Of a DNA stretch of 8,330 bases, positions 1 to 6,099 are shown one piece after another. The stretch covers positions 1-8,330 of the forward strand of contig CAMFSS010000079.1 in assembly GCA_945983195.1 (NCBI GenBank). Reading direction: 5' to 3'. The stretch's first letter is position 1. The number at the start of each line of letters is the position of its first letter. The notes under the pieces were generated by a model that did no database searches, had not been told where the DNA came from, and saw only the letters and a program-made list of their open reading frames with translations. The DNA comes from an uncultured Prevotellaceae bacterium. GTDB lineage: Bacteria; Bacteroidota; Bacteroidia; Bacteroidales; Muribaculaceae. The translations under genes were made by a program, and so were the position numbers.

Positions 1-93
1 AGTGATGTGGTATTAGCCATAGTTTTGAATAAGGTTTTCACTTTGAGTGCCTTTTCCGGAGCCAGGAGCTCCAAAAATTACCAAATTAAACAT
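1..93 (-). CDS. adk: Adenylate kinase, N-terminal fragment (cut by the window edge)
   Basis: Adenylate kinase interconverts ATP, AMP and ADP in the cytoplasm. Read on the minus strand from the ATG at 91-93, the first 26 residues begin MFNLVIFGAPGSGKGTQSE. This is the start typical of bacterial Adk, with the P-loop GAPGSGKGT at residues 8-16. The following residues (YG, then YHI) also fit the family, in which YG-x-x-HIST is usual. Codon 27 (plus positions 13-15) reads TAA in frame where a coding residue is expected, and the last codon in the window gives Thr where Ser is usual. Because this lies within 15 bases of the window edge and the gene is essential, I take it as an end-of-contig sequence error rather than a real pseudogene. 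It lies downstream of hpt on the same strand after a 117-base gap, and the two are probably co-transcribed. Identity is firm; integrity cannot be judged. Confidence 0.8.
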
Positions 94-124
94 AGTCCTT
101 GTGTTTTATATCCTTGTTTCCGCG

Positions 125-140
125 CCCCTCGCATGAGGGG
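125..140. other. Small perfect hairpin between hpt and adk
   Basis: CCCCTC (125-130) and GAGGGG (135-140) form a 6-bp G/C-rich stem with a four-base loop. It lies in the 117-base gap between the hpt stop and the adk start. Neither side has a T-run, so it does not look like a standard intrinsic terminator. It could stabilise or punctuate the hpt-adk transcript. Function not established. Confidence 0.35.
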
Positions 141-210
141 GCAAATATCTGTTTATACCCAATGTAATTCCACACCGGCGGCCATTGGCATCGCCGCACA
201 CGTCGGTGCT

Positions 211-753
211 CTACTCAGCCAGGACGAAGATGTCGCTCAAGTCGCGTGCAAGACCGTCGAGATCGAGTCCGTAGCCGATAATGAATTTCGACGGAATCTC
301 AAATCCCACATAGTCGGGCTTCGCGCTCGTAAGGAGCGATGCCGGCTTGAAAAGGAGCGTGGCAAACTTGATGCAAGCCGGATTGCGCTTCTGCAAAGCG
401 GCAATCATGCGCTCAGCCGTCACACCGGTATCTACAATGTCCTCGATGATAACCACATTGCGCCCGGCAATATCCTCGCTAAGCCCCATCAGCTCGTTCA
501 CCACTCCGGTGGAGCTGGTGCCCTCATACGACTTGTAGCGCATAAACGTAATCTCCGATTCGGGCATACGGCACGCGCGGAACAGGTCGGCGGCAAAGAC
601 AAATGCGCCATTGAGCACACAGATGAAAAGCGGCGGCTGCTTGCCCTCAAAGTCGCGCCTTATTTCAGCGGCTACGCGCTCCACCTGCTTGGCTATCTCC
701 TCTCTCTTCAGATATGGGACGAATGTCATCCCCTTGATTGTTACACTTTCCAT
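211..753 (-). CDS. hpt: Hypoxanthine phosphoribosyltransferase
   Basis: A 180-residue cytoplasmic purine-salvage enzyme that joins hypoxanthine (often also guanine) to PRPP, giving IMP or GMP and pyrophosphate. The sequence shows the pyrophosphate loop VLNGAF (residues 46-51), the flexible-loop motif KSYEG (74-78), the type I PRTase PRPP loop VVIIEDIVDTG (100-110, with the E104/D105 pair), the purine-contacting Lys in LLFKPA (K136), and the C-terminal IGYGLDLDG stretch. Length matches Bacteroidetes Hpt. An in-frame ATG exists at 802-804, but a near-consensus promoter at 774-805 would start transcription inside that extension, so the ATG at 751-753 (MESVTIKGM) is chosen. The leader would be only about 15 bases. 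It is divergent from the Fic gene and followed by adk, a purine-metabolism pairing. Confidence 0.95.
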   Translation of the reverse strand: MESVTIKGMTFVPYLKREEIAKQVERVAAEIRRDFEGKQPPLFICVLNGAFVFAADLFRACRMPESEITFMRYKSYEGTSSTGVVNELMGLSEDIAGRNVVIIEDIVDTGVTAERMIAALQKRNPACIKFATLLFKPASLLTSAKPDYVGFEIPSKFIIGYGLDLDGLARDLSDIFVLAE

Positions 754-773
754 AAAGTTGGATAAAATTTGCA

Positions 774-805
774 CAAAGTTAATAAAGATTACAATTCCGC
801 GCAAT
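774..805 (-). promoter_or_regulatory. Bacteroidetes-type promoter for hpt
   Basis: On the minus strand an exact -7 box TAACTTTG (plus 774-781) is preceded, after exactly 20 bases, by ATTG (plus 802-805), one mismatch from the -33 TTTG. This fits the Bacteroidetes sigma-ABfr promoter TTTG-N19/21-TAnnTTTG. Transcription would begin near 768, about 15 bases before the hpt ATG. Confidence 0.7.
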
Positions 806-897
806 ACTTCCCCTCTCTTTTTTTCATCTTGTTGTTTTCAAACTAATCCACCGAATCAGCTTCATTCTTCCCCACCCTACTGCCTTTCCGACTATTT

Positions 898-972
898 CTC
901 CGCATTTTTTGCGGAGATTATCTTAAATGTTATCCGCATATTCTGCGGAGCAAATCCACTATTTTCTCCGCA
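898..972. repeat. Operator-like array of CTCCGCA half-sites, 34-bp period
   Basis: Five half-sites are arranged regularly. The first inverted pair is CTCCGCA (898-904) with TGCGGAG (910-916). The second is ATCCGCA (932-938, one mismatch) with TGCGGAG (944-950). A single CTCCGCA follows at 966-972. Left half-sites start at 898, 932 and 966, and right half-sites at 910 and 944, so all recur at exactly 34 bp. Both arm pairs have a five-base spacer. A flank ACTATTT also precedes the first and third left arms (from 891 and 958). The array sits between the divergent hpt and fic promoters, closer to fic, and ends 4 bases before the fic -33 box. It looks like a binding array for a dimeric regulator. 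The Fic protein's own C-terminal winged-helix-like region is an obvious candidate, by inference. Apart from this array and the two promoters I see nothing in 754-1041. Confidence 0.7.
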
Positions 973-976
973 AAGT

Positions 977-1008
977 CTTGTTGTTCCCAATCTTTATGCC
1001 TATCTTTG
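977..1008 (+). promoter_or_regulatory. Bacteroidetes-type promoter for the Fic gene
   Basis: CTTG (977-980, one mismatch to TTTG), then exactly 20 bases, then an exact -7 box TATCTTTG (1001-1008). Transcription would start near 1014, giving a leader of about 28 bases before the ATG at 1042. The last half-site of the upstream array (966-972) abuts the -33 box. Confidence 0.7.
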
Positions 1009-1041
1009 CTCACATCAAAAAGAAAGATACGTTAGGCAATT

Positions 1042-2151
1042 ATGGCACAAAAGTATATATGGAACCACGAGCAATGGCCCGACATGTATTGGAACTCCGA
1101 TGCCATCTCAAAAATGCTCTCTGATGTGAACGAACTCCGCGGAAAGCTTGCCGGAGTTATGTCGGTCTTTGGGCTGAAGGAGCGCGACGACTCCATGCTC
1201 AGTTCTATGACACAAGAAATCGTCAACTCTGCCGAGATTGAGGGCGAACGGCTCAACCGCGACAGTGTGCGCTCATCTATTGCACGGCAATTGGGGCTGG
1301 AATATGCCGGACTGCCAACTCCCGACCATTACACAGAGGGCGTGGTGCAAGTGCTTCTCGATGCCACGCAGAACTATCAGCAAGCCCTGAATGCCGACCG
1401 TCTGTTCAGTTGGCATGCAGCTTTGTTCCCTACCGGCTACAGTGGCATGTATCGCATCACAGTGGGTGCATGGCGCAAGGGAACTGATGCAATGCAGGTG
1501 GTTTCGGGTGCTTTGGGCAAACAGAAGGTTCACTTTGAGGCTCCGCCGAGTGATGCCGTAGGAGATATGATGACCTGCTTCCTGGCATGGATAAACAATA
1601 CCGCCGACAATATCGACCCGATTGTAAAAGCAGCCGTTGCCCACTTGTGGTTTGTCACAATACACCCTTTTGACGATGGCAACGGCCGCATCTGCCGCAC
1701 TGTCACCGAATGGCTTCTATCGCGTGCCGACAACGCGCAACAACGCTTCTACAGCCTTTCATCAGAAATTCTCAACAATCGTAATGATTATTACAACCAC
1801 CTTGAAAAGGCTCAAAAAGGCTCACTCGACATAACTGAATGGATTTCATGGTTTATCTCCATTTTGGGAAAAGCCCTGCTCAATGCTCTCAGCAAGACAG
1901 AAAGGGTGAAAATGAAGTTCTTGTTTTGGGATAAGCATAATGCCACTCCACTCAACATCCGCCAAAAAAAGGTGATAAACATGTTGCTCGACGGCTTCGA
2001 GGGCAAGCTAAACTCCTCAAAATGGTATAAGATAAACCATTGTTCGCAGGACACCGCCTCGCGCGACATCAACGACCTTATCGCAAAAGGCATCCTGCAA
2101 ATGGTTCCGGGCAGTAGAGGTCGCAGCACTTGCTACGAGCTTTGCCCATAG
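1042..2151 (+). CDS. Fic family protein with DUF4172-type N-terminus and C-terminal winged-helix-like region (probable AMP-transferase)
   Basis: A 369-residue cytoplasmic protein. Fic enzymes usually transfer AMP from ATP to a hydroxyl side chain of a target protein. The complete catalytic motif HPFDDGNGRICR lies at 208-219, with H208 as catalytic base and the DGNGR anion/metal loop. The N-terminal part (about 1-90) resembles DUF4172 and carries the inhibitory motif S-x-x-x-E-G (S63 to G68, E67 the predicted ATP-blocking glutamate), which places it in class II, the self-inhibited type. The stretch around KVHFEAPPSD (162-171) fits the target-docking flap. Residues about 300-369, with DTASRDINDLIAKGIL at 337-352 followed by a Gly/Arg-rich turn, look like a winged helix-turn-helix. 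No partner antitoxin gene is adjacent, as expected for class II. The half-site array upstream suggests autoregulation. The target is unknown. Confidence 0.93.
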   Translation: MAQKYIWNHEQWPDMYWNSDAISKMLSDVNELRGKLAGVMSVFGLKERDDSMLSSMTQEIVNSAEIEGERLNRDSVRSSIARQLGLEYAGLPTPDHYTEGVVQVLLDATQNYQQALNADRLFSWHAALFPTGYSGMYRITVGAWRKGTDAMQVVSGALGKQKVHFEAPPSDAVGDMMTCFLAWINNTADNIDPIVKAAVAHLWFVTIHPFDDGNGRICRTVTEWLLSRADNAQQRFYSLSSEILNNRNDYYNHLEKAQKGSLDITEWISWFISILGKALLNALSKTERVKMKFLFWDKHNATPLNIRQKKVINMLLDGFEGKLNSSKWYKINHCSQDTASRDINDLIAKGILQMVPGSRGRSTCYELCP

Positions 2152-2167
2152 CTTGGCTATATCGGGC
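2144..2167 (+). other. Hairpin overlapping the Fic stop codon
   Basis: ATAGC (2148-2152) pairs with GCTAT (2156-2160) around a TTG loop. GCCC (2144-2147) pairs with GGGC (2164-2167) across a three-base bulge. The TAG stop lies at 2149-2151. With no T-run downstream it is at best a weak terminator or a 3'-end stabiliser. Confidence 0.3.
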
Positions 2168-2229
2168 ACAGCGGCTGAAGGATTGCATTTTTATGCCGGT
2201 GCTTGATAGTGTTTATCGGGGTTTTTGTG

Positions 2230-2237
2230 TAACTTTG
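2230..2237 (+). promoter_or_regulatory. -7 box (TAACTTTG) upstream of the ABC ATPase gene
   Basis: An exact TAnnTTTG box followed by CTC, the same wording as other promoters here, lies 29 bases before the chosen ATG at 2267. No good -33 box sits at the ideal 19-21 bp; the nearest candidate is CTTG at 2202-2205, 24 bp away. If used, it makes the ABC/permease pair a separate unit from fic and excludes the in-frame ATG at 2225, which lies upstream of the predicted transcription start. Confidence 0.5.
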
Positions 2238-2266
2238 CTCCCGATTTTGCTAAAGCTACTTTTTTT

Positions 2267-2911
2267 ATGGAAAGAATCGAGCTTCACAATGTGCTTCCCA
2301 CGGTGTTTGCCGGCAGGGAAGACAACAATAGCGAGGTGTGGCTGCGCCAAGTGACACTGGAGCGCGGCAAATACTACCTCATCACTGCCGAAAGCGGCAC
2401 CGGCAAATCGTCGCTGTGCAGCTATCTCTACGGCTTCCGCACCGACTATTCGGGCACTATCACATTCGACGGTACCGACATTCGCCCTCTTGGCGTTGCC
2501 GATTGGTGCCGTCTGCGCTCACGCCATATCGCCTATCTGCCGCAAGAGCTGCGGCTATTTGCCGAACTCACGGCTATGGAGAATGTAGAGCTGGGCAACC
2601 GCCTCACGAGCCACAAGACTCGGCAACAGATACTCAGCCTGTTTGAGCAGCTCGGCATCGCCGACAAGGCCGACAGCCCTGTGGCACGCCTCTCGATAGG
2701 CCAGCAGCAGCGCGTGGCCATCATTCGCACCCTCTGCCAGCCGTGTGACTTCATTCTGCTCGATGAGCCGGTGAGCCACCTCGACGCAGCCAACAACCGC
2801 ATCGTTGCCAATCTGGTCATGGCCGAAGCCCGGAGCATGGGTGCAGGCATTATCTCCACTTCGGTGGGAAACAACGTGTTGATCGACGTTGACAAGGAAT
2901 TTAAGTTATGA
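2267..2911 (+). CDS. ABC transporter ATP-binding protein, LolD/MacB-like, with atypical motifs
   Basis: A 214-residue cytoplasmic nucleotide-binding subunit, presumably partner of the permease just downstream. Motifs in order: Walker A AESGTGKSS (41-49, Ala in place of the usual first Gly), Q-loop YLPQE (Q93), signature LSIGQQQRV (142-150, Ile for the first Gly of LSGGQ), Walker B FILLDEP (162-168, D166 and catalytic E167), and D-loop SHLD (170-173). Where the switch histidine is expected (vxxTHD) the sequence reads IISTSVG (195-201), so the histidine appears to be Ser or otherwise absent. The ATG at 2267 is chosen over the in-frame ATG at 2225 because the protein then begins with a normal ABC first strand (MERIELHNV) and a -7 box lies between the two. 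Overall order and length resemble LolD, MacB and FtsE ATPases, which energise extrusion or signalling rather than channel transport. Substrate unknown. Confidence 0.9.
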   Translation: MERIELHNVLPTVFAGREDNNSEVWLRQVTLERGKYYLITAESGTGKSSLCSYLYGFRTDYSGTITFDGTDIRPLGVADWCRLRSRHIAYLPQELRLFAELTAMENVELGNRLTSHKTRQQILSLFEQLGIADKADSPVARLSIGQQQRVAIIRTLCQPCDFILLDEPVSHLDAANNRIVANLVMAEARSMGAGIISTSVGNNVLIDVDKEFKL

Positions 2912-2945
2912 CATTCTGAAAACACTATTCATTTATCCACAAATT

Positions 2946-4154
2946 ATGAAACGCAACAGTGGCGGACTTATGTGGGAACTGCTCCGCAAGAACATCAGTG
3001 CCGGTCAGCTCACCGGATTCGCAATTGCCAACCTTATCGGACTCACCATAGTGCTCCTCGCCGTACAATTCTATGGCGACGTGCGACCCATCTTCAACGA
3101 TGAAGAGAGCTTCATTCGCCGCGACTACCTCGTTGTGACACACAAAATTTCGGGAATGGGGGCACTGCTCGGCACCGGCTCTTCATTCTCCGACGAGGCG
3201 ATTGCCGACATCGAGCGGCAGCCGTGGGTGCGCAAGGTGGGAAAGTTCACCACTTCGGCATACAATGTGTATGCATCGGTTGGTCTGGGCAATAGCGGAC
3301 GCAAGCTGAGCAGCCAGATGTTCTTTGAGTCGATTCCCACTGAGTTCATCGACGTGAAGCCCGACGAGTGGCATTTCGACCCATCTCGCCCGGTGGTTCC
3401 GGTGATTGTGTCGAAGGACTACCTGTCGCTCTACAACTTCGGCTTTGCCGCCGCTCAAGGTATGCCGAAAATCAGCGAAGGAATGGTGGGCATGGTGCCA
3501 TTGCAGTTCACACTCACCGGTGGCGGACGCAGCGAAGTGATTCCCGGACGCATCGTGGGCTTCTCAAGCCGCCTCAATACCATAGTAGTGCCAGAAGAAT
3601 TCATGCAGTGGAGCAATGAGCGATACTCCGGCGGTACTACCGATGCCCCGGCAAGACTGATAGTGGAGGTCAACACTCCCGGCGACGTGAAAATAGCCCA
3701 ATACATGGAGGAACACGGCTACGAAATCGCCGGCGACAAGCTCGACAGCGGCAAAGCCAACTATTTCCTCACAGTCACCACCGGCATAGTGATTGCCGTG
3801 GGGGCACTCATCAGCCTGCTTTCGTTCTTTGTGCTCATGCTCAGCATATATCTGCTGCTACAGAAGAATATGCGCAAACTGCAAGACCTGCTTATGCTCG
3901 GCTATACCCCTGCCGAAGTGTCAGCTCCCTACATACGCATGGTTGTAGCCATCAATGCCGCCGTGATGCTGCTCTCGGTAATTCTCATGGCAATAGCACG
4001 CACAGTCTATCTGCCTATGCTCGAAGGACTTGGAGCGGCAGGAAGCTCCCTGCTCCCTGCCATTGCCGTGGCACTCATAGTGATGGGGCTTATCACTCTG
4101 GGCAACATCATCGCCATCAGCCGCCGCATATCCACCCTCTGGCGCCAGCAGTGA
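2946..4154 (+). CDS. FtsX/MacB-type ABC permease
   Basis: A 402-residue inner-membrane protein. One membrane segment (about 22-42) is followed by a large periplasmic domain (about 43-275) and three more segments (about 277-306, 332-350 and 369-391). This is the four-segment FtsX/MacB/LolC topology. The cytoplasmic loop after the second segment, with MRKLQDLLMLGYTPAEV (309-325), resembles the coupling region of FtsX-like permeases, which often read LxxLGxxxxxI. The ATG at 2946 lies 34 bases after the ATPase stop. A second ATG at 2970 (MWELLRKN) is also possible, and the longer frame opening at 2889 would need a TTG start overlapping the ATPase. The two genes form an evident operon. No membrane-fusion or outer-membrane partner is present, so export, lipoprotein release and signalling roles remain open. 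Confidence 0.88.
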   Translation: MKRNSGGLMWELLRKNISAGQLTGFAIANLIGLTIVLLAVQFYGDVRPIFNDEESFIRRDYLVVTHKISGMGALLGTGSSFSDEAIADIERQPWVRKVGKFTTSAYNVYASVGLGNSGRKLSSQMFFESIPTEFIDVKPDEWHFDPSRPVVPVIVSKDYLSLYNFGFAAAQGMPKISEGMVGMVPLQFTLTGGGRSEVIPGRIVGFSSRLNTIVVPEEFMQWSNERYSGGTTDAPARLIVEVNTPGDVKIAQYMEEHGYEIAGDKLDSGKANYFLTVTTGIVIAVGALISLLSFFVLMLSIYLLLQKNMRKLQDLLMLGYTPAEVSAPYIRMVVAINAAVMLLSVILMAIARTVYLPMLEGLGAAGSSLLPAIAVALIVMGLITLGNIIAISRRISTLWRQQ

Positions 4155-4193
4155 CACTCCACCACCGACACTGACGCGCCGGTCATATACATA

Positions 4194-4231
4194 CACAAAG
4201 AAGCCCGACTTTGCAGCCGGGCTTCTTTGTG
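4194..4231. terminator. Strong bidirectional terminator hairpin between permease and tRNA-Ser
   Basis: The arms 4194-4207 (CACAAAGAAGCCCG) and 4218-4231 (CGGGCTTCTTTGTG) are perfectly complementary over 14 bp around a ten-base loop. One side begins 40 bases after the permease stop. The other touches the 3' end of the minus-strand tRNA gene at 4232. The stem is G/C-rich near the loop and A/T-rich at its base, but lacks a long T-tail on either strand. It probably ends both convergent transcripts. Confidence 0.75.
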
Positions 4232-4318
4232 CGGAAAGGACGAGATTCGAACTCGTGGTAGGATTACTCCTACGGCAGTTTAGCAAACTGCTGGTTTCAG
4301 CCACTCACCCACCTTTCC
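4232..4318 (-). tRNA. tRNA-Ser (anticodon GCU)
   Basis: Read on the minus strand this 87-base gene folds as a class II tRNA. The acceptor stem is GGAAAGG with CCTTTCC, followed by discriminator G. The D-arm contains GGTGAGTGGCTGAAACC. The anticodon arm is GCAGT-TTGCTAA-ACTGC with anticodon GCT (plus 4282-4284). A long variable arm (about GTAGGAGTAATCCTAC) and a T-arm with GTTCGAATC follow. The long variable arm plus the GCT anticodon identify a serine tRNA reading AGC and AGU codons. CCA is not encoded; the next bases are CAC, the start of the terminator stem, so the tail must be added by nucleotidyltransferase. A consensus promoter lies upstream at 4352-4383. Confidence 0.96.
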
Positions 4319-4351
4319 GTTTGGTATGCGCTGATTTTCTCATTGCGAGTG

Positions 4352-4383
4352 CAAAGTTACGCATTTTTTCGGTAGTGTGCAAA
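4352..4383 (-). promoter_or_regulatory. Perfect-consensus promoter for tRNA-Ser
   Basis: On the minus strand TTTG (plus 4380-4383), exactly 20 bases, then TAACTTTG (plus 4352-4359). Both boxes match the Bacteroidetes consensus without mismatch. Transcription would begin near 4346, leaving about 28 bases for RNase P to remove before the mature tRNA end at 4318. Confidence 0.8.
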
Positions 4384-4409
4384 TTTTCTCCAACAATATT
4401 TTCATTTTT

Positions 4410-4441
4410 CTTGCGCCATTGTGCGTTTTTTTGTACTTTTA
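4410..4441 (+). promoter_or_regulatory. Probable promoter for dacB
   Basis: CTTG (4410-4413), exactly 20 bases, then TACTTTTA (4434-4441). Each box is one mismatch from consensus. Transcription would start near 4447, giving a leader of about 100 bases before the ATG at 4549. The leader holds a small perfect hairpin, TCATGT (4461-4466) with ACATGA (4470-4475). It is divergent from the tRNA promoter with 26 bases between the -33 boxes. Confidence 0.5.
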
Positions 4442-4548
4442 CACTATTGAAACGAGTGTATCATGTGCTACATGACAGTTTGTTACAACCCGCTGCCATG
4501 ACGCACATTCGTGGCAATTATTAATTATTACTTTTTTTTGACCGGATT

Positions 4549-6033
4549 ATGACTATTTGTAGACTATTCTATAAAATAATGTGTGCAGCAGCACTCACGG
4601 CGGCCGTGCCACAAGCCACTGCTGCTTCAAACAACGATTTTGCCGACACCGATTCGGCTATGCAGACCGCTGTCGACCGTTTTGCCCTCCACCCTTCGCT
4701 GCGCCACGGCTCAGTAGGCGTGTGTGTGATGCGCATCGACTCGGGCACTGTGGTTGCTGCCCACACCCCCGACGAAGCGTGCATCACTGCATCAACGATG
4801 AAAACCGTAACTTCAGCCACCGCACTCGAACTGCTGGGCAAGGATTTCACTTTCGGCACAAAGGTGATGGCTGTGGGCAAAATCGACCGGCACGGCACAC
4901 TGAAGGGCAACATTGTAGTGCGCGGTGAGGGCGACCCTACGCTCGGATCCCGCTATTTCGCCTCACATGGCTCGATTGTCGACTCCATAGTGTCGCAAGT
5001 GCTCGGCTGCGGCATCAAGAGGATTGAAGGACGTGTGATTGTCGACCCCTCTGCCATTCCCTATCCACCCGTAGGCAATTGCTGGATGTTTGACGATTTG
5101 GGCTACGACTACGGTGCAGGCTGCTTCGGCGTGTGCTTTGCCGACAATGTGCTCAATGTGTCGCTCGACTGTTCAGGCACTGAACCGGGCGACATTCGAA
5201 TAGAGCCTATGACGACCCGGCTGGGCGTAAACAGCCGCATAAGGCTTTACAATGAAGGCGACACAATGCCCGTTGACTATGTGGAAGCCGTGCCCGACTA
5301 CGATACGCCGATGCTCAATCTGTGGGGTGGCATACGGCGAGGCAGCAAGCGTTTCGTGCAGACATTTGCCAATCCTGCGCCATATTACACTCTCGAAGAT
5401 AGCGTGATGCGCGGATTGCGCTATGCCGACATTCGCGTGCGCGACAAGGTGATTCCCGACGAAAAAATCAACGCCGACACACTGCTGCTCGTAGATTTCC
5501 GCTCGCCGCTGCTGCCCGAGGTGCTACGCTCACTGCTCTATCGCAGCGACAACATGTTCACCGAAATGACTCTGCGTGCGGTTGCCGCAGCAAGTTGCAA
5601 GCAAGCCACAATAAAGAATGGCGTGGCTAAAGTGAATGAACTGTGGCGGCTGAAAGGCGTAGACACTGCGGCTCTGTTCATGCGCGACGGCAGCGGTCTC
5701 TCGCGCAACAACAAGGCTTCGGCTCGATTCCTGTGCGAAATGCTGCGCTGCGTGTATGCCGACCGCGACTCGCTCGGCTGCGACTTCTCGCAACTGCTTC
5801 CGGTTGGAGGCGTGAGCGGCACGCTGAAGTCGTTGCTTGGCAAAACGCCGCTTTGCGGACGCGTGGCTCTGAAATCGGGCAGCATGAGCGATGTGCAGTG
5901 CTTCGCGGGCTACTTCCCTGCCGACAGCCCTAAGTACTCGGTCACGGTGCTTGTCAACAACTTCCTGTGCCCGCGCTCTGAGCTTCGGCGCAACATTGAG
6001 CAGATGCTCGTGGAGCTGTTTTCAACCGAATAG
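4549..6033 (+). CDS. dacB: D-alanyl-D-alanine carboxypeptidase/endopeptidase, PBP4 (DacB) family
   Basis: A 494-residue periplasmic penicillin-binding protein that trims the terminal D-Ala of peptidoglycan stem peptides and, in this family, cleaves D-Ala-meso-DAP cross-links. Residues 1-26 form a signal peptide with cleavage probably after ATA or ATAA. The three penicillin-binding motifs are present: S82-T-M-K85 (SxxK, S82 nucleophile), S333-D-N335 (SxN), and K442-S-G444 in place of KTG. Family hallmarks GEGDPTL (126-132) and RDGSGLSR (379-386) are also seen. The large insert between SxxK and SxN is the normal PBP4 architecture, and the length agrees with the family. The gene stands alone downstream of the tRNA-Ser region, with its own probable promoter. 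Ser for Thr in the third motif is a tolerated variant. Confidence 0.95.
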   Translation: MTICRLFYKIMCAAALTAAVPQATAASNNDFADTDSAMQTAVDRFALHPSLRHGSVGVCVMRIDSGTVVAAHTPDEACITASTMKTVTSATALELLGKDFTFGTKVMAVGKIDRHGTLKGNIVVRGEGDPTLGSRYFASHGSIVDSIVSQVLGCGIKRIEGRVIVDPSAIPYPPVGNCWMFDDLGYDYGAGCFGVCFADNVLNVSLDCSGTEPGDIRIEPMTTRLGVNSRIRLYNEGDTMPVDYVEAVPDYDTPMLNLWGGIRRGSKRFVQTFANPAPYYTLEDSVMRGLRYADIRVRDKVIPDEKINADTLLLVDFRSPLLPEVLRSLLYRSDNMFTEMTLRAVAAASCKQATIKNGVAKVNELWRLKGVDTAALFMRDGSGLSRNNKASARFLCEMLRCVYADRDSLGCDFSQLLPVGGVSGTLKSLLGKTPLCGRVALKSGSMSDVQCFAGYFPADSPKYSVTVLVNNFLCPRSELRRNIEQMLVELFSTE

Positions 6034-6099
6034 CATATTTTTCATTCTGTTTTTGCGTTTTTTTAGGCTGAAAATACACAGTTTTTGGAAATAAATAAC

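Noticed and set aside
7..765. 252-codon open frame on the plus strand covering hpt
   Set aside because: It is the antisense shadow of hpt and adk. The minus strand carries all the family motifs; this frame gives no recognisable protein.
754..804. 17-residue N-terminal extension of Hpt from an upstream ATG
   Set aside because: It lies over the predicted promoter and upstream of the expected transcription start, and the added residues do not resemble Hpt.
898..972. CRISPR array
   Set aside because: The repeated words are only seven bases, in inverted pairs, with no constant 25-40 bp repeat, no unique spacers of defined length and no cas genes nearby.
2889..2945. Extended permease start overlapping the ATPase gene
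   Set aside because: It needs a TTG start, and the added residues are not typical of FtsX-like permeases. ATG codons at 2946 and 2970 precede the first membrane segment.
4461..4475. TCATGT/ACATGA hairpin in the dacB leader as a riboswitch or operator
   Set aside because: Only six A/T-rich pairs with a three-base loop and no supporting conserved structure; probably chance, so it is only mentioned with the promoter.
4255..4524. 89-codon plus-strand frame across the tRNA region
   Set aside because: It runs antisense through the tRNA-Ser gene and over both promoters, and its translation looks random.
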